Shown here: positions 1 through 11,029 of the stretch, one piece after another | Position numbering within the stretch: position 1 is the first letter of the stretch | Layout of the letters: each line of letters starts with the position of its first letter | NCBI GenBank assembly: GCA_009741485.1 | Contig: CM019238.1 | Coordinates: 13,335,214-13,399,213, forward strand | Origin: Malurus cyaneus samueli | Lineage: Eukaryota > Chordata > Aves > Passeriformes > Maluridae | Reading direction: 5' to 3' | DNA length: 64,000 bases | Position numbers and translations under genes: made by a program | The notes under the pieces: model-generated | Database searches by the model: none | Told to the model about the DNA's origin: nothing | What the model saw: only the letters and a program-made list of their open reading frames with translations

Positions 1-779
1 CCTCCTCATGACATGATGCAAAGGAAGCCAGGAACAATGGGATGTACCAGTGCCAGCTCCAGCAGGGATGGACACTCATGGACCACCCGCCTTGGCTGCC
101 CAAGGACAAGGGACAGGCTGGGAGGAACAGCTGGGTGCAGGGGGCACACGCAGCTGCCAAGACCCCCTCCCTTGCCTGGTGTAAGGGCAGCTCTTTGTCC
201 TGGTGGCACGAGGTGGACACAGGAGGGACACAGGGGATTCACCGACTGCAGGCTGTGGTCACTGAGGCAGGGGCTGTACAGAGCTCCCCCATTTTTCCCC
301 ATCACAGCTCTTCCCACAGGAGAGGAGCTGCTGGCTGAGCCATCGGCCAGACCTTCTCTTACAAAAATTGACTAATTGGCCGAGCCCCAGGTCCGTGCTG
401 GGAGTGGATCCCAGGTCTGCTCTTGCATAAAGCGTTTATTAAAGACATCACAGGAGGACAGAAGAGGAGGGGAGGGGAGGGAAGGGGAGCCAGGCAGAGC
501 CCGGCAGGCCGGGGCGGTGCCCAGAGCACGCTGGAAATTTCCCATCGCACCCAGAGGGAGGAAGCCCAAAAATTAATCCAGATCATCCCCCGCAGCGCAG
601 CTCTGCCCCAAGCAGGGCCTGACTCAGCCGGGATGGGCATCACCCAAGGCGAGCATCACACAGGACAGGCAGCACCCAGGGAGGGCATCCCAGTCCCAGC
701 ACCCTCGGAGCAGGGCTGTGAGTACGTGAAAGGGGTGGGGGTCCCCCTCCTCTCCTCCTTTTAATCCCCAACCCTAAAG

Positions 780-960
780 CAGAGCCCTTTTAGGGGAAAG
801 TGTAACGCAATACCTGGAAAATTTCTCCCACCCGCTCTCCGCTGTCGGCTGCCAAATTTAAAACATATTTGCTGCCTGGCCTTGAAGAAACGTAACCTGC
901 TGCCTAATTCCGACACGTTTATTCTTTAGGGGGCAACGAAAAAATTCACAGAGCCGCTGG
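780..960. promoter_or_regulatory. AT-rich island in EFNB1 intron 1, candidate regulatory element
   Basis: A locally AT-rich stretch with TTTAAAAC, CGTAACC and CGTTTATTC words sits between GC-rich, minisatellite-like DNA. Such islands often mark conserved non-coding elements of developmental genes. Only composition and motif texture support this; conservation cannot be tested here. Confidence 0.25.
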
Positions 961-1437
961 TGGCTCCTCTCCTTACACCCCGCAGCCCTCGGGGCAGGGA
1001 GCTGCCAAAAAGCTGCCTGGGAGCCTCTGCCAGCACACACCGGAATGCCAGGAAGGAACAGCAGGGAAGGAGCCCTTGCACAGCAAGAGGTTTTTGAGTC
1101 AATGTCCCTGAGCCCCAAGAATCAGCTGTGGGCGCCACCAGCAAAAAGCCCTTGGAATATACAGCATCCAGGGCAATACAAAACTCCAGAGTATGGGGAA
1201 TGCGCAGGGGCCTGCAGGGAGAGAGCCCCCACTCAGAGGCAGAACCACCCCGTCTCCCCTCACCAAATGGAGAGCCAAGGGAGCAGGTGGATGCCCGTGC
1301 AGCCCCATCTCTCATCCCACCACTCCAGCTCCTCACCAGGAGGAATTTTCTGGCAGGCTGGGGCTGCAAGGGGAGGCTGGAGCAGTGGGAAGGGGCTGGG
1401 GGAGGGCACAATGTGTTTAGCAGACTGAGCTATCCGA

Positions 1438-1545
1438 CAGGGCCCATTAAAGGAAACAATTTGTAATACAATAATTATTATGTCGTTTCTCTGGCCTCTT
1501 TCCTAAGCCTCCCTTTAAACAGTTTGAGGCTTGAGGGGCCTCTAG
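1438..1545. promoter_or_regulatory. Homeodomain/SOX-like AT-rich island, candidate enhancer
   Basis: About 100 bases contain CATTAAAG, AACAAT, TAATAC and AATAATTATTATG clustered together, flanked by GC-rich DNA. AACAAT is a SOX-type core, and the TAAT words are homeodomain cores. Clustering in the first intron of an ephrin gene, which is under strong developmental control, makes an enhancer plausible. This is inference from motifs only. Confidence 0.3.
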
Positions 1546-3679
1546 AAAGCAGAAATCCATGGGGCTGAGGGTGCTCCAGTGTCTACATGCGCCAGGATGA
1601 GGAAGATGGGATGGACACATGAAACAGACGCTTGCTTGGAGCTCTCCATGCAATGAGAGTTCACCCTGGTTTGCTCACAACCCTTGAGGGAACATATAAG
1701 ACAAGAGGAACTACTGCTCCCCAATGTTCCCCAACTGCAGGGGGCCAGCAGCAGCTGAGGGTTCTCTCTGGGAATGCCACTGGATGGGGATCCATGCTTG
1801 CTCCAACCTGGAGCAAGGCCGGCCCCTGTGGCTGCTCCAGCTCAGCTTTTCTGCTCTGAAGTTCTCGGCCACACATCTGAAGAAAGCGGCGGTAGCGAAC
1901 AACAGAGCGAGAGCAAGCAACACAAATCCCCGGGATAATGAGCCCGGAGGAGGGAGACGGTGGGCTCTGTCTGAGGAGGGAGCCGTGCTTTTATTGGAGA
2001 GGCCTAAAAGGGCTATAAATCCTCAGATTCAAAGGCGAACTCAAGCTCTTTCAAGTCGGAGGAAGGCCTGGGATGTGTCAGCCGGGAGGACTAACCACGC
2101 CGCGTCCCCTGCTGAAGTGGCCTCTTCAGCAAAGCCGCGGAGCAGCCCGGGATATTACACCCAGATCCTTTCCATATGCTCCCGGCCGGCCGCAGGCAGG
2201 GCACGCCGGCATCCCTGCAGGCACCGGGAGCCGCCCGACCCCCCGCACGGGAACACCGGCCACCCTGCCTTAATAGGGGATGCCTTTGTGCCCATTTCCC
2301 TTCCACCCCCACTGAGGATCTGCCCCCCGAAATCCCAGTGGGAGCAGGGGGCTGCGTCCCTCCCTCTCGCGTTTGGCTGCGATACTACAGCGAGACCAGA
2401 CAAAGAGCGTGGAGCCCAGCACCAGCACATCCCTGAGCATCCCTGCATCCCAGCGCATCCTGAGGCTGCCAGCCCTGCCCGCCAACCCGCACGCCAGGCC
2501 GTGCTCCCACATTTCAGAAATGCATTAAAGGGAAAAATCGGTGGCAAAGAGGAGACGGCGCCGAGCCTCAGCCCCGCGCGAGCAACCGCAGACGCTTCCC
2601 AGCGTAATGAGAAGGAAAACGTGGGCATGCTCTGGGATCAATGGGAATGGTGTAAGGGGGTTTATAGCTCATAAGCCATGAAAAGGCACTCTGCTTTTCC
2701 CAAAGTACCTACTCGGAAGAGGTCGGATGGCAAAAGCCAGGCAGGGCAGCTGGTGCACAGGGCTGGGCTCATCCTGGCAGGATGCCAGGGGCAAGGAAAG
2801 GGACTGCTGAGATGTGGGATGCTCCTGTCCTGTCACCAGCAGTGAGGCAGGCTTGGGTGCCACCAAAATCAGCCAGGACCCCTAACTAGGGAGGGCACCC
2901 ACTCCAGGGCTTTGTACTGGGACAGATGGAGCTGGGACAGCTGGTGTGGTGTCTCCCAGGCATCCCACCCTGGCACCTCCACGCTGGCACCAGTAAGGCC
3001 ATTCCATGTCAAACCAGGTGATTAACTCCAAGCCTCTCACCACAGCCCAGCCCCAGCAGACACAGCATACATGGATCTCCACACAGACACAGCACCACAG
3101 TGGTATGGAGCCTTGGAAAACACCGGGGGGAGCTCGTGGCTGGACACCAACCAACCTACCCATTCTGCCCTCACACAGCCCCCCCTGGAGAAGCCCAGTC
3201 CCACGGCCTCGGAAAGGGCAAGCAGCCCACCTGGGAAGGGCCGGCTGCGGGTAGGAAAAGGTTATTCCCGAGCAGCCGAGCCAGGGTTATAAATAGCTGG
3301 CATTTTTGAAGTGCAGCTGCTCGGCTCAGCTCGGCCGGGGCGGCACTGCCACGCCGGCACCTGAGCCGGCTCGGATCCCGCCTGGGGGCTCCGGCAGGGA
3401 GAGCTCACAGAGAAGCCACTGCTCACTGGAACACCACAAGAAACCCCCCAAACCTGTCCCCTCATCCTCCAGGGAGGAGGGACTGGAGGCCCCGGAGCTG
3501 CGCTCCAGGGATCGCCCACAGCCTCCACTCCAGCTCCAGCAGAACCTGCTCTGTGGAAGGGCAGGGGCCAGGAAAACCCCACCGCGTGCACAAATCCAGC
3601 CTCACCAAGCAGGACATTTAGCCTCAGCTTGTCCAACTCCTCTGGGGCCGAGCCTGGACAGGCTGGTAGAGCCAGGAGT

Positions 3680-3950
3680 GCCAGGATCCCAAGGTTCAGA
3701 AATGAGCAGAGCACTGGGGCTCCAACCAGAGATGGGATCCTGAGACTCCAACATAGCCATGAACTGAGCACCGCTGCTCCAACCACACACTGGATCCCAA
3801 GGCTCCGGCACAGCCACGAGCTGAGCTCTGAGGCTCCAACTGGAGATGGAATCCAGAGGTCCCAGCACAGCACCGCGCAGAGTACCAGGACTCCAACCAC
3901 AGATGGGATTCCAAGGCTCTGGCACGGCCGTGAGCTGGTGATCCAGCAAG
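3680..3950. repeat. Minisatellite, about 57-bp unit, about 4.5 degenerate copies
   Basis: Units begin at about 3682, 3734, 3791, 3847 and 3905, each opening with a GGATCCCAAGG-like word and continuing through GCTCC..CACAGCCA..GAGCTGAG and CTCCAAC. The spacing of 52-58 bases is close to a multiple of three, so open frames run through it on both strands. They carry no domain and are not called as genes. Confidence 0.7.
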
Positions 3951-4899
3951 AGACCACACACAAGGGGCAAGAAAACCCTCCAAAGCTGCCAGGAGTGCAC
4001 CAACCCTCTCCACAAGCAGGAGAACCACCACCATCTCTCCTGCCCTCCAAAGCAGAATTCTCTGCCATACTGCCCGACCCAGAGCGAGGGATGGGAGAGG
4101 GAAAAGCACTGGGAACAAGCAGCAGCAAGGAGCTGGGCTCTCCCTCAGCTCAGCACAACAAAAGCCCCGCAGCCGGGCTGTGCATTCCTGCCCAGATGTG
4201 ACGCCGCGATAGCGCCGAGCGAGTCCTGCTCCTGCTCCCCGATCCCAGCAATCATTAATTAGAGACAGAACGGAATCAGCTTTGTTTCTCCCCACCCTAT
4301 TCCAGCTGCCAGACTCCAAGTAGCATGTGCTACTGATCGCTCCAAGATGTTTTCCCACCGGAGTCCAGCACTCCTTGGGCAGATAGGCTTCCCAGCAGCA
4401 CGGCCACTGCTGTACCGGACAGGGTGCTCTGTCACAGGGGCAGGGAGGGGGGCATAAAGCTACGGGAAAGCCAGGGGGAAGCTGGGACACACAAATCCGA
4501 CATGGAAACAAGGGATCATCCCCACTGCTAAGCCCCCGGTTTACAGGGGACAATCCAAACAGCTCCGGATGGATGTCATGTGAAGGGCTGCTCATGCACT
4601 CTGACTCTTTGGGACCCCTGTGATCCTAAAAAACATGAACAGGGCTTGGGCGGGGCCCTATGCCCCCAGTGAAGCTGTTTGGCAGGATCCCCAACCCTCC
4701 CAGCCACACCACCAAAGGCACAAGCACATCCTGCCCTGCCACATTCAGCCCATTTGGGACAGGGATTCAAGGGAACAGCTTGGACCCCAAAAGTAATGCA
4801 GGAGCTCAGGTGCAGCAGAGGGAAGCAGCCCCTGCCAGGCCCCTGCCAGTCCTTCCCGGTCAGAAATGCCATGGAAGCCCCGTCCAGCCCCTCTGCCAG

Positions 4900-5095
4900 G
4901 CGGATCCAAGGAGCTGCAGCAGCTGTTTTGCTCCGGAGAAAGCTCCGGCTCCTTTTACAATCAATCAGCCACCCCATCACGGCTCTTTTTTTCTTTTAAA
5001 GGAAGCAGTTAAATCCATTTTATGGAATCCAGCCCTATTTACTCTGCTACTGCAAGAGCTGCAGCCCTGCTTCCTTTTTTTTTAATTTAAGTTAA
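4900..5095. promoter_or_regulatory. AT-rich island, candidate conserved element
   Basis: The stretch includes CAATCAATCAG, TTTTAAAGG, CAGTTAAATCC and ATTTTATGG words next to two CAGCAGCTG/GCAGCTG E-box-like words. It lies in otherwise GC-rich intron just left of a CR1 fragment. Motif-based suggestion only. Confidence 0.22.
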
Positions 5096-5399
5096 TGAAG
5101 TCATTCCCAACTGACCTGCAAGAAGCCCTGGGTGCTCCTTTCCCCCCTCAGCACAGGGAGAAGGGGAAGGCCTCCGGTGAAACGTGGGCTGAGCACAGGA
5201 GCTCTGCCTTGTGGGGAGCAGGAGCAGGGAGGGCTCCCACAGACCTGGCACCCAGAAAAGTGTCCCCCTTTCCAGAGGGAAACTCCAGCTGGAAAGCAGG
5301 CTGTCCAAGCTTGCTTTGCCCAGCCCAGACTTCGGAAATGAAGCAAAGCCCTGGAAAGGCCAAGGTGCACATGAGGGCAGTGGGATTCCTGATGGGAAC

Positions 5400-5672
5400 A
5401 CAGAATCACAAGTTCTGGAATGGTTTAGGTTGGGAAGGGACCTTAAAGCCCATCCAGTTCCACTCCCTGCTATGGGTAGGGCACCTCCCACTAGCTCAGG
5501 TTGTTCCAAGCCCCGTCCCTGGCCTCAGACACTTTTAAGGATGGGGCAGCCACAGCTTCTCTGGGCAACCTGTGCCAGGGCCTCACCGCCCTCACAAGGA
5601 AAAATTTCTACCCAATATCCAATCTAAACTTCCCATCTTTTCAGTTTAAAGCCATTCCCCGCTTCTCAGTCT
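5400..5672 (-). mobile_element. CR1 LINE 3' fragment
   Basis: Read left to right this is the reverse complement of a CR1 tail. It opens with ACAGAATCACAAG (the CR1 terminal ATTCTGTG-type repeat inverted), then TGGTTTAGGTTGGGAAGGGA, then the CATCCAGTTCCA block, GGGCACCTCCCACTAG, CTTCTCTGGGCAACCTGTG and AGTTTAAAGCCATT. Only the last 270 or so bases of the element are present, so it is 5'-truncated and non-coding. The element's sense strand is the same as EFNB1's. Confidence 0.92.
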
Positions 5673-5699
5673 CAGGAAGGGGGAGTCTCCCCAAGCCAG

Positions 5700-6330
5700 A
5701 AACGCCTTTTAATTAAAAATAAGCAGTGACTTTTCCCTATTTCCCAAATCCTGACGCTGCAAAGCGCCTCCTGCACCCACAGCTCCCGTAATTTCATTCC
5801 ATCTGCTCTGACAAGTGCAAGCCCCCCGCTCCAGAGCTCCAGGCCAGCCTTTCCCCTCGGAAACAGCCTTCCCGCAAGCACTTTGTCCCTCGTAAAAAGG
5901 CATTAAAAGAGGCAAAGATCCGCCAGGCTTCAACCCCGGCGCTGACAGAATTCCATAGGACACCATCATGTCATTAAAGGCGGAATAAAAATACCACGAA
6001 GGATTAGACTTTTGTCTGGGGTTTTTTTCCCTCTTCCCCTCACCTTTTTTTTTTTTCTTAAATAAATGCATTTATTTGGTTTTTAACAAGTTCGGAGCTC
6101 AGCAAACTTTCTGGAAGGGGAAGAAGGAAAAGCAGAGGCAAAAGGAGCCGTTCTCCGGAGCCGTATGGATGATGTGTCCCATTTCCCCCACCTCCTTATT
6201 AAAATACTTTCTGGGGAGGCAAATTCCAGCCTGAAATGAATTTTCCAAACCATATTTTATTAGGAATGCTTCCCTTTGACGGTCGGTACAGGAGCCCACC
6301 AGGGTCAATATTTCTCCCAAATTACAGCCA
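5700..6330. promoter_or_regulatory. AT-rich, unique intronic block, candidate enhancer region
   Basis: This 600-base block right of the CR1 is notably less GC-rich than its surroundings and contains TTTTAATTAAAAATAAG, GTAATTTCATT, TGTCATTAAAGG, AATAAAAATACC and AATGCATTTATTTGG. No repeat family is recognised. Texture resembles conserved non-coding DNA; a 14-base T tract near 6043-6057 interrupts it. Confidence 0.28.
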
Positions 6331-6569
6331 AGGGAGTTGAGAAAGGATTTAGCCAGAATTCCACCGGCAATTCCTGGCTGTCCAAGGAGAGCACGCTCCC
6401 ACCGCCCCCCGGCTGTGCAGCAAAGGGGACGAGTAAATCCCAAAAGCACTTTCCCCAAAGCCCCCCTTGGACACGGTGGAATAAATTAAAGCCATATTGC
6501 CTCTCCAAGCCCCCTTCCAAACGGCTCCACAGGCATCCCAGGGAAAGCTCACTCAGAGGGTGAGCTCAT

Positions 6570-7035
6570 CCCCAACACAGGTTTGAGACAATTATCACTT
6601 TTTCCAACAAAACCATTCCTAGGCCTATTTTTTTCTCCCTTTCAAGACCCAGCATTCCCACAGTGGGAAGTGGATGATGATTTCACTGCTGGCTTTGGGA
6701 CACACACCCAGGAGCCGATGGGAAATGCTTCCCAACCCAGCACACAGCTTAAGCCTGACTTAACTCGATTAGGAAATCATTCCATCTATCGGATGTGTAA
6801 TCAGCATCCCTCTGATAACACCAGGAGTCCTAGACCTGCTGGTGGAGCTGGGAGCCCACAACTCCCAGCTGCCCAGAAAGGGCAGGAAAATATTTTCCTT
6901 ATTTACAGCAATTGTGCTGAGTGCGGCTGGGCCCAGAGCGCCACGCTTGCTCCTCGGATCCGTTGGAAAATTCCACTTAGCCATGTTATTTTTAAAGGCT
7001 TTAGCTCTCTTTACTCTAAAAACAAGAGTTAAAAC
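6570..7035. promoter_or_regulatory. AT-rich intronic block, candidate enhancer region
   Basis: Contains ACAATTATCAC, GATTAGGAAATCATTCC, GTGTAATCAGC and CTGATAACACC, that is, repeated GATAA/TTATC (GATA-type) and TAATC (OTX-type) cores within about 250 bases. No mobile element is visible. Function is inferred from motifs alone. Confidence 0.25.
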
Positions 7036-7589
7036 TCAGCAGAGCGGGATGGGGGCTGGCACAGCCCCGGCATCGCCCCAGGAAGGAGCTTGGAAGCCCA
7101 AGGTACAGTGGCAAAGGGTTTTTATGGATCTATCCGGAAGAAAATCCCAGTCCAACCAAGAGCACGATTCTTCCTCCAGCTGGAGCCGGACTTTGCCCAG
7201 CACACCAATCCCCAGACTGGTTTCCTCCACTGGATTTGCTGGGAGCGGCCATGTGGAGGCTCTGCCCGATGCCACGCAGCCGGCAAAGCTCAGAGCTGGG
7301 AAAGAAAGGGACGGATCCCAAAGATGGATCCCGGACATGAGGATCCGGGGTCACTCCACAGGGGCACAGACTGGAGGGATCTGAGTGGGATCAGGGCCGG
7401 GCCCCGATAGTCCCCGCTGAGGCAAAACACTTCCATGGGTTTTGCCCGTGCATGTCCCGGCAGAGCCATTCCTGGGTGGAAACGCCGGCGTTTCGGGCGC
7501 TTCCCACTCTCTCCCATCCCTGTGGAGATACAGGGATGGGGAAGCACCCATGGGAGCAGCCCCTATGGCACATTCCCAGAAAGCTGTGC

Positions 7590-8105
7590 CCAGGGTGGGC
7601 AATCTCTGAGCTCCAAATCTGGGGAACACTGAGAACACACAACCTCCAAACTTCCAAATTCCCGGAGAATGGAGAGTGGGTAACCACTGAGCTCCAAACT
7701 GGGGGAGAACCGAGGGTGGAAAAGCAGCAAACTGCAAATTGGGGGAGAACTGAGAGTGGAAAAGCAGCAAGCTGCAAACTGCGGGAAAAGCGAGGGCAGA
7801 GAAACACCAAGATCTGAATTTACGGAGAACCAAATGGGCAACCACTGAGCTCCAAACTGGGAGAAAACTGAAAGCAGAGAAACTCCGAGCTCTGATTTGA
7901 GGGAAACCAAGGATGGGAAACCCAAACCCCCAAATTCAGGGAGAACTGAGAGTGGGCAATCACCAAGATCCAAACCGGGGGAAAACCAAGGCCGGACAAC
8001 CTCTGTGCGCTGAACTAGGAGTGAACCAAAGGCAGAAACTACGGAGATCCAAAAACTGGGAGCAGACAACCACCAAGCTCACAGTCCAGGAAAACCAAGG
8101 AATGC
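7590..8105. repeat. Minisatellite, about 40-bp unit, about 13 degenerate copies
   Basis: Units recur near 7676, 7718, 7758, 7798, 7838, 7876, 7915, 7954 and 7993. Each has the pattern GGAAAAGCAGCAA-CTGCAAA-TGGGGGAGAACTGAGAG with substitutions. The period is 38-42 bases, and the array is purine-rich on the plus strand. Minus-strand open frames across it simply translate the repeat and are rejected as genes. Confidence 0.75.
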
Positions 8106-9059
8106 CTCGAGTTCTCCCTGGACACCCCCACCAGGGAGGGCCATCTCCAAACCCACCAGTTTAGGACTCAATGGAAGTCCTGGTGTGTCACCCTGTACCA
8201 GCCAACAGCCACAGCCTCCTTCCAACTGCCCAGGCCTTGGCAACTTAAGGAAAACCCAGGATAAAGGAAGGGAAGCAGGGTGACATGACATCCCCCACCA
8301 TCGAGCCCGAGCCGCTTCCACCTCCAGCTGCCTTTTCCCAAATAAAAACTGTATTTTCTGGAACCAATTTGCCTGCCCTTCGCCAAGCTCACGAATCCAG
8401 CGGGGCAATTCCCGAGGGAAAAGGCTCTCTCTGCTCCCAGCCAACTGACACAACTCCCAAAGAAAGGAAAGAAAAACACACGGAGGAGAACGAAGTGACG
8501 GAGCCGCCGTCCTGGCACTTCCAGAGCGGGGGACAGGCAAAGGGTGCATGCAAAGTTCCTTTTTCCTCCCCAAGAAGCCAAGCCACTTGGTTGGAATACG
8601 TGTCCAGGCAGGAAGGTGATCCAAATCGTTTCGGTTCTTTCCAACCCTCAAAAACTCTTTGGATTATTTTTGGATTTTGGATTTTTTTTTTTGTCTTGAG
8701 AAGTGTGTGGGAAAAAAAAAACCAGGCTAAAAGCAGAATTTTTTAAGGGAGAGGGGAGTAAAAATAAATAAATACTGTAATCTACAAGATAAGCTAAGCA
8801 AGGGCCACCAACCCATCTTGACCACCAGCCCCGGGGCAGGGGCGACCAAACACCCACCACTCTTCCTCCTCCTCGCCCTTCATATTGTTCCTACACAGCA
8901 GCCGCGTCCACATCCACAGATTTATATAAAAATATACCAATTTATAGAATTGAGGTGTCTGTACAGGCAGAGAAGCCCCACTGCCCGCTTTGTTCGGACC
9001 CAGCCCGAGGTGGGGGCGGAACGACTCCCCTCGCCTTCCTCCGCGGCTGATTTCGGATG

Positions 9060-9310
9060 AGAAACCCAGAAAAAAATATATTCAAAAAAAAAAAAAAAAA
9101 AAGTAATAAATCCAAACGCTGAGGGAAGCGGCGATCCGGGGAAAGAAAAAAAATGAGGCGTGAAAAATTAAAAAAAAAAAAAAAAAATCAAGACAAAACG
9201 TGGTTTTCAAAAATAAAAACTGATTTCAAGAGAGGAAAAGCTGCGAGAAGTAAAAGCATTGTTAAAAACGGGGGGGAAAAAAGGAAAAGAGATTTTTTTT
9301 GTACGAAAAG
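9060..9310. repeat. A-rich low-complexity tract next to EFNB1 exon 1
   Basis: Two poly(A) runs (9084-9102 and about 9168-9187) and several shorter A runs separate the intron body from the CpG island. On the EFNB1 sense strand this is T-rich sequence 200-400 bases inside intron 1. No LINE or SINE body is attached, so it is called simple sequence. Confidence 0.7.
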
Positions 9311-9498
9311 CAGCGCGGCGCCGCGGGTCCGTCCTCAGCCGGGGGTCGCTCCGTCCGCCGCCCGCAGCCTCCCGGTGCGATTTTTCCTTAAAACCTCGCT
9401 GTTTCCATTAAATTCGCATTTAGAATGCGGTTTCGGTGCCTTTTCCGCGGGGGGTGCGAGGCGCGTCCCTCCGACCCCCCTTGTCTCGCCGCACGTAC

Positions 9499-9614
9499 TT
9501 GGGGTTCGCGGAGCTCCACGACACCGGCTCCAGGCTCTTGGCGAGCGGCGCGGCGAGGCGGCACAGGGCCAGCAGGACACCCAGCAGCCACCGCCCGCCG
9601 CGGGGCCGCGCCAT
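9499..9614 (-). CDS. EFNB1: Ephrin-B1, coding exon 1 (signal peptide)
   Basis: Ephrin-B1 is a single-pass membrane ligand of EphB receptors that acts at the cell surface in axon guidance, neural-crest migration and tissue boundaries. The minus-strand ATG at 9614 has A at -3 and G at +4. The exon encodes 38 complete codons plus two bases: a basic MARPRGG start, a hydrophobic core [17 protein letters not shown] (signal peptide), then [14 protein letters not shown], the conserved first strand of the ephrin receptor-binding domain. Ephrin-B1 of mammals has the closely similar [17 protein letters not shown]; ephrin-B2 differs more (SKSIVLEPIYWNSSN). Coding ends in AA before a GTACGT donor at 9498-9493. 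If the junction codon is AA|G, the next exon should begin with G followed by a Phe or Tyr codon. The remaining exons lie left of this window. High confidence in the ephrin-B call, slightly lower in the B1 assignment. Confidence 0.92.
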
Positions 9615-9988
9615 CGTCCCTCGGCGGCGGGACGGGCCGGCGTCAGGCGCCCATCACGCTCCCCCGCCGCCTCCTCCGCTCCGCTCCCGACCCGCCTCCG
9701 CCCCCCCGCACCGACTGAGCGCCGCCCGCCGCGGCAGCCGCCTACCCCTCAGCGCAGGCAGGCGCGGACAGCCCGGACCGACGGCCAATGGCTGAGAGGA
9801 GCGGGGGGGCCTTGCGGGAGGGCACGCCCATTGTGGGTTCCGAAGGGGAGCGCGGAGGATTTTTGCTTTTTTTAATGCCCCCCACCGGTGCTTCCCGTTG
9901 CTACCGCGTTACCGGGGGCGGTGAAGAAGCGACAGCGTCGGGGACGAGCTGCAGAGCCCCGGTATGAGCGCTCGCCGGCCGGTGTGCA

Positions 9989-10013
9989 NNNNNNNNNNNN
10001 NNNNNNNNNNNNN
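9989..10013. other. Assembly gap of exactly 25 N
   Basis: The flanks read GGTGTGCA before and TCCCCGACGAG after the gap. In the second copy of this region at about 19256-19275 the same two flanks are directly adjacent (GGTGTGCATCCCCGACGAG), so no bases appear to be missing. The gap is a placeholder of nominal length. Confidence 0.95.
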
Positions 10014-10217
10014 TCCCCGACGAGTCCATCACCCCCCCGCTGCGCGCCGCGCTTGGCCTCGCCCGGCCGCTCAGCCGCGATCCTACAGCGCCCCCAGCGG
10101 TCGCCGCCTGAAGCGGCGGCGGGGCGGAATGGAACCGAAATATTCCCTAAATCGGGAATTGGGACGGGTTCAAAGGGTTTGAGCGCTTTGGAACTTTATT
10201 CAAGCGGATTGGAAGGC

Positions 10218-11000
10218 GTTTACTATCGGTTTTTTTTTTTTTATTTTTAGTTTGTCTAAATTGTAAAATATTTTTCGACGGTTTTTCAAAAATTTTCTTC
10301 ATTCTTTCAGACATTTTTGCCATTTTTTAAAAAGATTTTCACTTCTTGGACGTATTGGAGGGTTTTTAAAGATTTTGAAATATTTTTAATTTTTTCGCGT
10401 TTTTTTTAAAGATGTTTCAATATTTTTGGATTTTTTGAGGTTTTTTTTTTTTTTTTTTTTTGGGGATGTTTTGAGGGTCTTTCAGGTTTTTTTTTACTTT
10501 TTAACTTTTCAAGTTTTTTATACTTTTAACTTTTTATTTTATAAAATTTTTCATTCTTTTTTTGAGGACTTTTAGAAGTGTTTTCTGACTTCTTTTACTT
10601 TTAAAAATTCCTTTTACTTCTTTAGGAGTTTAAAAATATTTTTCCTTTTATCAGCTTTTTTAAAGAACTTAAGCTTTTTTTTTACTTTTTTAGATGGTTT
10701 TAAAATATTTTTATTCTTTTCCCAGATTTTTTTTTGTGTTTTGTAATCTTTTGAAGTTTTCTTCATGTATTTTGGAGTTTTCTGATTTTTTTTTTTTAGT
10801 ACTTTGTATTTTGTTGGTTTATTTTCCTTTTTTCTTTTTCTTTTTTTTAGTATTTTGCATCTTTTTCCTGCTCTCAGTTTCTTTTGAATTCTTTGAAGGC
10901 TTTAATTTTTTCAACGTGGGCTTTTATTTCTGTGGCGATTTTTTTATGTCTTCTGGACTTTTTGAACTTTTGTAATTTTTTAATGATTTTTGAGTTGGCC
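10218..11000. repeat. T-rich low-complexity tract upstream of EFNB1
   Basis: About 780 bases are overwhelmingly T on the plus strand, broken by short AAGA, GATTTT, CTTTT and AACTTTT words and one 22-base T run near 10441-10462. There is no matching A-rich half, so the strand bias is one-sided. Open frames here read only Phe, Leu, Ser and Cys and are not genes. A nearly identical copy lies at 19482-20250, with length differences inside the T runs. Confidence 0.85.
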
Positions 11001-11029
11001 CGTGGGAGGGGGAGCCAAAATCCAGAATT

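Larger units (their letters stand above)
1..9498 (-). other. EFNB1: EFNB1 intron 1 (partial, runs off left edge)
   Basis: Everything between the exon 1 donor at 9498/9497 and the left edge is read as intron 1 of ephrin-B1. I looked for exon 2 (start of the receptor-binding domain, with the expected LVIYPKIGDKLDIICP-like peptide) on the minus strand and did not see it, so the intron exceeds 9.4 kb here; a long first intron is normal for this gene family. Content is GC-rich, mostly unremarkable DNA with two minisatellites, one CR1 fragment and AT-rich islands listed separately. Long open frames inside it, such as a 316-codon plus-strand frame at 1724-2674, show no recognisable domain or splice structure and are treated as chance frames in GC-rich sequence. 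Confidence 0.75.
9310..10140 (-). promoter_or_regulatory. EFNB1: EFNB1 CpG island and promoter
   Basis: A dense CpG stretch spans the start of intron 1, exon 1 and about 500 bases upstream of the ATG. Upstream of the gene it carries an inverted CCAAT box (CCAAT on the plus strand at 9785-9789, about 170 bases before the ATG) suitable for NF-Y, and a GGGGGCGG GC box at 9914-9921 suitable for Sp1. No TATA box is evident, as expected for a CpG-island promoter. The transcription start cannot be fixed from sequence. The upstream part from 9772 recurs at 19050; exon 1 itself is not duplicated. Confidence 0.7.

Noticed and set aside
1724..2674. 316-codon open frame in EFNB1 intron 1
   Set aside because: No recognisable domain; lies antisense inside an intron in GC-rich DNA where long chance frames are common.
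9940..9970. Divergent first exon with GTATGAG donor on the plus strand
   Set aside because: The donor context (CCG|GTATGAG) is weak and no coding frame is present; CpG-island promoters often contain such words.
10694..10975. Phe/Leu-rich open frames in the T-rich tract
   Set aside because: They look like membrane proteins only because TTT and CTT codons dominate; simple sequence.
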